From positions 31,013,340 to 31,077,339 of the forward strand of contig NC_059077.1 of the NCBI RefSeq assembly GCF_020497125.1: a stretch of 64,000 nt of DNA. The letters are read 5' to 3'. The notes below the pieces were generated by a model that did no database searches, was not told the origin of the DNA, and saw only the letters and a list, made by a program, of their open reading frames with translations. The stretch comes from Mauremys mutica (lineage: Eukaryota > Chordata > Testudines > Geoemydidae). Numbering within the stretch: position 1 is the stretch's first letter; every line of letters begins with the position of its first letter. This document shows, piece by piece, positions 55,594 through 64,000 of this stretch. The translations under genes were made by a program, and so were the position numbers.

Positions 55594-57404
55594 AGAGCAA
55601 TGAAGCCTACAGAGAGACACTGTGGTGCTGGTGGTGGTGGTGTTTTCCGCCCCCCCCTCTCTGCCAATGGAAAATATACTTTTTGCAGGAATAGCTTTTT
55701 GTTTTAGCTAAATGTTGTGAAATTAAAATAATGGACTTCATCACATTCTAAATGGAACATCATACAGGCAAACTGATCACAGCTGAACTCAATATATTAA
55801 AGGCATCTCTTTATAGGGGAAGCAATTATGCTCGTGAAGTGCTAATCTGTGGTATACTTCCCATCTGATAGTTTAGAATGCCAGAAATTTTCTGGCCTTT
55901 ACAGAATTTAAAGATCTTACATTCCATCCATACCATGGTTATGGCACAAAGGTCAGTGACTTTAAATAGTGTAAGTGATATGGTCATTGTACACCCCCAA
56001 CTGTGTTGGTATCTTGAATTGGACAATACATCCCAGGCTCAGAGACTTGGGGCTAAACCACACTTCAGATGCAATTTCTGAAACAGGTTGCAATGTGGTC
56101 TTTCTCAAAGCTTCTACTGCATAATGCTATATGTTTCCTGGTACTGTGTGGCTTGGAGAGGTGCATGACAGCCTGGAACGATGCCCAGTGTTTTTATTCC
56201 TAGTCCGTGCAAATGGGTGATTCACTGTGTACTTGTTTTTCTTGGCAGCCATTTCAAGAAGTGTCACTTGTCTTCAGCCAAACACTTGCATGTGTGCTGC
56301 TGGTGACTTCTGTGTGGCTCTTGTACATTTCATAACTTTTTACTCTTGCTAAGTCTAATAAATAAAAATATAGAGGGGAAGATACTGAAATAATCATCTT
56401 GGACTCAGAAACAGCACTTGTTTTGTCTGCCCCTTTTAGCCAGTTGGCTATCCAGGCTATTAGTTTTCACATCACTACCCTTCCCCACCTATTTCCAGTG
56501 TAAGCAGCATTTCCCGCCCCCCCCATCAGAAACATCTCCTTAATTCCTTTAATTAAAAGGTGTGCGGTGCACCATGGAACTAGTGCTATATTTTATAAAA
56601 TTTAGTGCAAGTGTAAAGAAAAGAAAAATAGACTAATGTTGACTTCTTAATATTAAACCTCCTGCCATAATGGCTAATTTACTGGCTAAAATAGACTAAA
56701 AGTCTATGCACCTGTTCCTGGTGGCTTAGAAGTATGGATTTGCACATGTGGTGTTCTTGGATGAATTCTGTCATCCTTGAACCCCTGATACAGATTCCCC
56801 AGCAGAGAGAGACCTTAAGAATTGATTGCTCCATCAACTATCTTCTCTTTCTTCCTCCTTTCACTATTCCACTTTATTCCTCGCAAAGAACTAATACTTA
56901 GTTATCTCAAGCGATTTCAGAAGGAGAATTAAGTTGAGAGCAAGAAATTTACTAACCAACTAAAGATGTACTGTGTATTTAGTGTGATTTCAGGTCTGTC
57001 TTTCTTTTCTACCCATTCAGTAGTGCCTTAGAGTAAAAAAACAAACAAAAAAAAAAGGGGGATAACAATCCAGGGAACGAGTTGAGTGAGAATGTTTGTC
57101 TGTTAGTTCATCTTTCTGGCTGTTATCTGATAGTTTGAGCTTTGGCAACTAAGGAAATGGCTGAAAGAAGTGTGAGCCTTTGTGTAAATAGGAAAGGGAA
57201 ATATTAGTGGTAAAGCATAACCATTAAACCTTCAGTCCTGCAAGGTGCCAAGTACTCTCAACTTGTACTGACTTTAGTGGGAGTCATCACCTTGTAGGAC
57301 CGAGCCCCAAATTAGAAGGGAAACCCAAATCAATTATTCTACAATGGATGAGCAACTGAACTGCAAATACCTTTCTGCCATTGCAGAATGAGATGTCATA
57401 CTGG
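55594..57404. other. Unassigned stretch
   Basis: No gene recognised. A short GGTGGTGGT tract lies near 55625-55642 and a poly-A-rich tract near 57037-57056. Confidence 0.5.
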
Positions 57405-57725
57405 AACTAAAGCAGGGGTAGGCAATCTATGGCACATGTGCCGAAGGCGGCACACAAGCTGATTTTCAGTGGCACTCACACTTCCCGGGTCCTGGCCTCC
57501 GGTCTGGGGGGGCTCTGCATTTTAATTTAATTTTAAATGAAGCTTCTTAAACATTTTAAAAACCTTATTTACTTTACATACAACAATAGTTTAGTTATAT
57601 GTTATAGACTTATAGAAAGAGACCTTCTAAAAACATTAACATGTATTACTGGCACCTTAAATTAGAGTGAATAAATGAAGACTCGGCACACCACTTCTGA
57701 AAGGTTGCTGACTCCTGAGCTAAAG
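57405..57725. mobile_element. Non-autonomous hAT element
   Basis: The element runs 57413-57717. The left end is CAGGGGTAGGCAATCTATGG; the complement of the right end reads CAGGAGTCAGCAACCTTTCA. AACTAAAG and AGCTAAAG (7 of 8 identical) flank it. The interior contains GGCACATGTGCCGAAGGCGG near the left and GACTCGGCACACCACTTCTG near the right. No ORF. Confidence 0.87.
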
Positions 57726-58519
57726 AGTTTAAAGTAACACATTTAATTTATTTTTAGAATTTTTTTCAGTATTTTTCAGAATTTTTTTTGATGGCTTTCT
57801 TTTGGGTGCTCCTTTAAATCTATGGATATCTTCTTCCAACAGCCTGTGATTAGGTCCTCTCACCAGTTTCCAGTCTGAGGCAGAGTTCACATTCAAGTAG
57901 GAGTCCATAATGCTGTATATTGATCATTTTACTAAAGTGCATATATACATTACTTTTATTATTTTTCTTCAGTCTTCTGAATGAGTAACTTGATAACTTG
58001 ATTTTGTTTGGCATGGCTTATTGCTCGTATGATTGTTGTTTATTACCTACGGTTTTGTTATTTAGCTACTGAAAGATAGTGTGACAGTTACTCAGCAGTG
58101 TAAATGGGTGTCACTCCAAAGAAGTCAACAGAGTGATGCCCATTTACACCAGTTCAGCATCTGGCCCAAATTCTCTAGAGAATGGCTTATACTTACTAGA
58201 TAGTAATTGCCAGCATAATTGCTTTTGCTGCTTTGAAGACTGACACCTTATTTGCTTTTCTCCAGTTCTGCAGTTCTCCAGGTAACTATCAGCAATTAGA
58301 ATATTAGCTAATTCCCTGGACCTGTTGGTTTGTATATCTTTCCCCCCAAATTTTCTTATAGTTTATTTTAAAAGGCAGTTGTATTGACAGGATCTCAGTA
58401 TCTCAGGTCTATACCCTTTTGTTCTTCGTTTTGTTTGTATTTCACATACAATAAAAGCGTAAGCATTTTTGCATCATCCTTGATTTTTGTCTCCCTCCTC
58501 ATTGACTAGGCCTCTTTCT
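57726..58519. other. Unassigned stretch
   Basis: No gene. 58095-58170 is a copy of the palindromic repeat, with GTAAATGGGTGTCACTCC on the left and GATGCCCATTTACACC on the right as inverted arms. Confidence 0.5.
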
Positions 58520-58753
58520 CACTAGTGCAGGAGTTCTCAAACTGGGGGTTGGGACCCCTCAGGGGGTCATGAGGTTATTACCTGGGGGGTCATGAGCTGT
58601 CAGCCTGCACCCCAAACCCCGCTTTGCCTCCAGCATTTATAATGGTGTTAAATATATTAAAAAAGTGTTTTTAATTTATAAGGAGTCGCACTGAGAGGCT
58701 TGCTATATGAAAGGGGTCACCAGTACAAAAGTTTGAGAACCACTGTGCTAATA
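58520..58753. mobile_element. Short non-autonomous hAT element
   Basis: The element runs 58528-58745. The left end is CAGGAGTTCTCAAACTGGGG and the complement of the right end is CAGTGGTTCTCAAACTTTTG. The flanks CACTAGTG and TGCTAATA resemble each other only partly, fitting an old 8-bp duplication. The core GGGTCATGAGG is typical of Charlie-like amniote hAT MITEs. No ORF. Confidence 0.8.
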
Positions 58754-61700
58754 GTTCTTTTCCCAAGAAACTTTACTATGTATTGGTGATGATCTATTTG
58801 GAAGACTACTGACTTTTGTTCGTGACTAAAAGACCCAGAAATTAAATATCTCTATCTGATGCAATCAACCTTTTATATCAATGAACAACTTTATCAAAAG
58901 ACAAAATGAAGAGCTACAGCTAATACAACATTGTATAGCTAATACAACATTTAAAAAAAATAGCAGGTGGTACCACCTGTATCCATCTCATTCTAATTCA
59001 AACAGTCTGCCCCATAGTTGTTGGAAGGGTGGTTAACTTGATACTGGCTCATTCTGCAGGAAAGTGGAAGTAGTGGCTCTATCCCAAATGCTGAGTCTGA
59101 AATAGGATTATTATTAGTGCCAGAGGATAAGTTGTTTTCTGTGAAACAATTGTGTGAACCCCCTAATAAATCTGGCTCTGATATTGGCAAGCTATCAACT
59201 ACAAGCATAAACATTAGCGTACCAGATATGTGCAGCTGCATATGTCTCACTCCAGATCCATGGCATTTTCCTTTCCTAACTCTATCTACAGTACATATAC
59301 AGCCAGGTCTGGGGATCTGGTTACAACCCCATTGACCCCTTCATGGTTAAAGCACAGTTCAAGCTGCTTAATTTACTATTACTTGTATTGATGTAGCACA
59401 TAGGCACCCCAGTCTGCAACCAGGACTCCATTGTGCCAACCACTATACAGACACAGAACAAAAAGATGATCCCTGCCCCAAAGAGCTTGTACATTTACAT
59501 CGATCCAACCACCACAGTGGCATTGAAGGCAGATCAGTTTGGAGAACACTGTGAATAATGCTCAAGCCTTTTGTGTCTCCAGTATCTCAACTCAGTTCAC
59601 TTGTAACTGTCCAAGTCTTTTGCTCTGGATTGGAAAATAACAAAGGTCCTGTCTACACTGCAAGGTAGAACTGTTCTTCGACCATGTCAGGGGACAACTA
59701 TATTGTAACTCTGACCCAAAAGAGTTGAGTTTGTACTAACCAGGGATTCATAGTGTGCATTGAGAAGAGAAGCAGGAGACAAAAATGTGTGGTGATTGTT
59801 GCAGTGGTTTGTGGTGATGACAAAGAGCATAAATGAAGCAAAATATTATTGGACCATGATGCCATTAAGTACAATTAATAAAGCATGATTGTAACATATA
59901 CCACTGCTTGTACTTCCTGCATGCTAGCCTTTGCGCTATAAGCATATAAAGGAGGTATCATATGTCTTACTAATGCAAATATAGAGTGTGGTCCAACTAT
60001 GAAACACAGTTCTTTGACCTCATTTTCATCCACACTCAACATAGCTACAAATCCAAGTCCTTTAAAGGAATAACGGTGGGGAATTAGGGTCATTCTTGTG
60101 AATAAGTATTTCAGGATCAAATCCCACATGGTTGTAATTACTATTCTATTTGTGTGTTTTGCACTCTACAAGTCACACAAATAGAGAGAATCCCTGCCCC
60201 AAAGAGTGCTCTGAAATAGTCCTATAACCAAATTAGTAGGATATTCCATAGCAAGATTCTGGTAGCATGATTGTGTGTGTTTGGGGGAGGGTGTGGTGGT
60301 AAGATCTCTCTCAACACTTGGATGCTGATACTGTGGAAAATAAACCATGCTGGCTACCTAAACATGCTATAGCAAACATGGTTCTATTCCCAGTATGGAA
60401 TGGGCTCAGGGGCCCCAGTCTGAAAGCTTTATTCATGTTTAAGAGTACCTTATGTCATGAATAGTCCCACTGAAGTCAACGTGGAATAAAAAGATACTTC
60501 TCAAAGTAAGCAAGACTACCACAATCTATCCCTAAATAAATATAAGAGTAGAGAGCCTGCTTTAATTAAAATAAAATAAAATAAGACCAGATCTTTTTCC
60601 TTCTTTTTCCTCCCAGGACCAATTAATAAACATTTTTTTTAATCCAAGTGATCTTTTCTCTCCTACTCTTGATGTTATAATGGTGGTGCTGAAAGCTAAT
60701 GAGAACGTTTTGCACAAGGCTATCATTTTGGAGGTAATTTCTTCAGGTACTCGCTGAGCACTTGACCTACACTTTAACCTGCCAGGTTGTTTAACCTAAT
60801 ACCTACAGCTCTTTAAGTCACATTCATGATTATTCTGGGATGTGGGATATTACAGCTGTGGTACAACTGTAATTATGGAGTAATTATATATAATCTACAA
60901 AGAGCAGAGAGGGAGAAGACACAAGACTTGACTCTTCTACAGAAAGCACCCAGCATTATATGGAAATTATTGGGACCTAACACTACTTGCCTAGGTTTGA
61001 AATGGTTAAAATTGTCGTTCATAAAGTAATGTACTTTTCAGCTATTAAGAGTCATTTTGTTATTATATGTATTCCAGTCTCAGAGAAAGAAAAGGCTGAT
61101 AGTCATGGTTGTGTGAGGCCTGCTATAAGATCCTGTTTCTAAATTCCTTTTAGAGGCCTAGAAAACCTTCAAGAAAATGAACAGTGTATTCTGCTGTATC
61201 TTAATGGATCAAAGGGGCATGCAATTTGTGTAAAACATCTATGTATGTGGCAAAGTACCAGTGAGTACCATGTAAAAATCCTTCTAATAGGGAAATGTGA
61301 GGGCCTAAATCCTATGGCAACTGACAGCAGAAACTTTATAGTCTGTTTCTAGAACATATATTCAGATTGTCTAGTGTGAAACAGCATTCATCTCTGGCCT
61401 TGTTTCACATGCCAAGTAACTAATCTCAGTTCAGTGGTGACAGGTGTAAACCTTCTGGCTTCGCACTGCAAGTTCGTTATGAAATGGCACTACAGCCAAG
61501 TTTGCACTGATGAGAGAATCTTTTTTGCATTTATCATTAAGCAATTGATATTGTAAATCTCAGCTGCATGAGAATTCCATATGGGTTATCACCTAACGTA
61601 TTTATTGACTGAAGTTTTTCAAAACCAACATCCAGATGCATTCAGTGTTTAATTGGTGCTTAGTGAGAAACTTTTATAAATATTTGTAAAGTTTGGTGTC

Positions 61701-62544
61701 CAGAATCCTTGCAGGAAAAAACTCACTAAAGTTAGGGCTGAAAACAAGGAAGGAGTATTTTCCTTTTCACCTGCACTGCGTGTAAATTGTTTCCTATTGG
61801 CCTAATGTAGATAGGCAGGTTATGTTACATTTTCATTTCAATATGATAGCCTTCTCTTGTGGCTAATAAGAGTCGCATAATTTAATTGCAATGCATTGCT
61901 CAGTAAATATATAACAACTCATGATGACAAATTAAAGACATATATATCTATAGGCATTATTTTGGGATTTTAGTTACTAGAAGTTGATTGATGGATATTA
62001 AACAACATCATAGCTGTAGGAAGAGGTAAGACCCAATTCTCATCACATAACAGTTAGTACTGATTTAGGCCCCAGGCTTGCTAACACTTACTCACATGCT
62101 TAACTTTACTCATGTGAGTAGTCATATGGGCTCAAATGAAACTATTCATGTGAATAAAGGTAAGGACACGTAAAAGTTTGCAGAATTGGAGCCTAACACT
62201 GGAGCAACTGAGAGCAAAATGAGACCCTTAGCACCTATCCAGAAGACCTAGTTAAATGATCATAATGGGCCCAAATCTAGTCCAAACATAAAGCCCAAGT
62301 AACTGAAGTGTGTGTTGGGAATATCCTAGGGGGCTAAGGAAGTGCAAATTGCAGCTCCCTTGCTCTAGTTGAAGTGAATCCAGCCCGATTGCTTATAGTA
62401 CTATTGTACATCATGAATCAGGAATTATATTGGAAATGAGGAAAACCCATAATCCACAGGAAAAATACAGTTTGCACATTTACAATTTAAGGCCATACAT
62501 TATGATCCCAGAGGACCTTTAGGTTAAGCTAGGAGGACATTATT
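58754..62544. other. Unassigned stretch with MIR-like debris
   Basis: 59396-59500 (AGCACATAGGCACCCCAGTC, then CAGAACAAAAAGATGATCCC and TGCCCCAAAGAGCTTG) resembles an old amniote CORE-SINE-type repeat, and TCCCTGCCCCAAAGAG recurs at 60189. 59645-59700 starts with TGTCTACACTGCAAGG, possibly a Harbinger-like end. No gene recognised. Confidence 0.4.
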
Positions 62545-63400
62545 ATTAGAACTGGTCAAAATTATTTTGAAAAAACAAACAAAAACAAAACAAAACAGTA
62601 CAATCAAGAAATGTTGTTTCAAAGAAAGCAAAGGTTTTCAAAAAAAGTTTTGATTTCTTTGAAATTCCCCATTTTTCAACAAAATTTCAGATGAAAAATT
62701 GGTATAATTTTTAAAAATCTTTTCCCCAACAATTTTGATTTTTAATTTTCCAAAAAATTCATTTTGCCATTCAAATTTGTGATTGTGACTGAGTTTTGCC
62801 ATGTAGAATTCTGATTGGATGAGCATATCTATAAACAAGGCGAAACCATGTGAGTGGCTTCATTGTCAGAGTTAACTTCTGCTCTGTTTTGTTATGGGGT
62901 TTGGGGCTAGTCTGGGATAATTTATGTGAACGACCACTTGCTAATGAGGTTCTTTGTGGAGCTCCTGGGTGTTCCTCCCACATCCCAATCTTCGGGGAGA
63001 GAGAGCAGATTTTGAGCTGGCATTTATCTCACTGATCTTTGAAATTTGCAGCTTCTTGACCTTCCTTTTAGGGTTATGTCTTTCTGCCTGTGGCCTAGTG
63101 ACAACGCATCCTTCCCTTCTCCTGCCCACTGAAACACTGAAAAATTAACTAAACTAACCCTAAACTTCTGCTTCTGGGTCAAAAATTGGAATAATTTCAA
63201 ATAAAAATGTTGAGATTTTTTCACTTGAAATAGAAAGTATAGATTTTTGTTCCTTTTGACAGTTTTTGATTGAAAACTGACATGGTTTTTTGTGCTTGAC
63301 AGGGCATTTCCAAATTTTGATATTTTGTTCTGTTTTGGACTGAAAGTGATTTAGGAAATTTCTCATGAAATTGATGATTTGGTTGTTTGAGCAGCTCTAC
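62545..63400. repeat. AT-rich TTTCAAAA-type imperfect inverted repeat region
   Basis: The left edge (GAACTGGTCAAAATTATTTT) and right edge (TTGTTTGAGCAGCTCTAC) bracket many TTTTCAAAA, GAAATTTC and AATTTTGA words that can pair across the region. It may be a worn palindromic element with a later insertion (62850-63150 is of ordinary composition). Boundaries and class are uncertain. Confidence 0.3.
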
Positions 63401-64000
63401 TTTTTATATACAATTCCTTTTTTAAAAAAACAAAAACAAAAACAAACTAAAAATGCTCCATTATATCTAAGGCACATTTGGAAATTTGAAATCAATTTAT
63501 TTTCTCCACCACTTTCATATTACACTGTGTCTATTTTTGTTCAGGGAGAGTGGCTATTGAGAATTTACCCCCTTTATGACCCAGCACATGAACCAGGTGG
63601 GTAGCATGTGCATCCAGAATCCCAAAAGGAGTAAATGATGGGTAAGGGCGGACAGAATTCTTTCAAAGATTCAGCTGGCACCTCCCGGAAGAACTTACAT
63701 TTGGCTCAGCCTGAATTTCACTATATCCTGCACTATGCAGATGATGGTTTAAAAACCACAGTTTGTTCCTTTGTCTTTTTGTGTTTGGCAACAACTCCTT
63801 ATTTCTTTATCATTTGGATTCAATGTTCATCTAAGTAATAAGCTAATACTCCTGGCATGAGTCAAATGTAGTAGAAGCAGGATATATGCAAGCTTCCTAA
63901 CACACCTCTGCAACACACAGCATCTCAGTCCCTTCTTCGGGTGTTTCTTGCTAGTCTAGTACAAAATAGCAGAGAGACTCATAAATCCGATCAGGGGTTC
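63401..64000. other. Unassigned stretch to the window end
   Basis: I see nothing identifiable in it apart from an A-rich tract (AAAAAACAAAAACAAAAAC) near 63424-63446. Confidence 0.5.

Noticed and set aside
1..64000. CRISPR array or bacterial operon structure
   Set aside because: No regularly spaced direct repeats, no closely packed genes and no ribosome binding sites. All content is vertebrate-type.

Overview
The window is vertebrate nuclear DNA, most probably from a cryptodiran turtle. The evidence is two tRNA-derived SINEs of the turtle Cry/pol III type, three CR1 LINE copies of the reptile type, several turtle-style hAT and Harbinger elements, and an AT-rich, exon-poor background. I recognise no host gene exon. 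The region reads as intergenic DNA or the inside of a very long intron, and nearly all interpretable content is transposable elements. LAYOUT. 1-336 is the 3' part of a dispersed, probably Penelope-like repeat. 337-12104 is mostly unassigned. 12105-12409 is a GC-rich hAT-like element. 15357-15597 is a perfect palindromic double copy of the Penelope-like repeat with a target duplication. 20389-22480 is a decayed R2 retrotransposon with an HDV-like ribozyme at its 5' end and a short 28S-rRNA-like leader, lying outside rDNA. 25309-27480 is a minus-strand CR1. 30935-31155 is a MIR-like SINE. 33652-34234 is a hAT-type element with a perfect 8-bp target duplication, next to a possible 5' exon of unknown identity. 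36797-36985 is a SINE. 39550-42010 is a plus-strand CR1 carrying a nested SINE and a nested inverted Penelope-like pair. 42765-47571 is a complete Harbinger transposon. 52124-52456 is a hAT MITE, and 52580-52675 another Penelope-like fragment. 53565-53822 is a Harbinger-type MITE, 55085-55593 a CR1 3' end, and 57413-57717 and 58528-58745 are two more hAT elements. The remainder to 64000 is AT-rich unassigned DNA with old repeat debris. HOW THE PARTS WORK TOGETHER. The Harbinger element is the only locus with apparently intact genes. A 427-residue DDE transposase is read left to right, and a two-exon Myb/SANT-type accessory gene is read right to left. The two genes converge between terminal inverted repeats flanked by TAA, and the reading frame is kept across the predicted splice. 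In this superfamily the Myb-like protein works with the transposase in DNA binding and nuclear import. The R2 and Penelope-like elements each carry a self-cleaving-ribozyme-like fold (HDV-like and hammerhead-like), so two unrelated retroelement classes with processing ribozymes occur in one window. All family names rest on motif recognition by eye; no database search was run.
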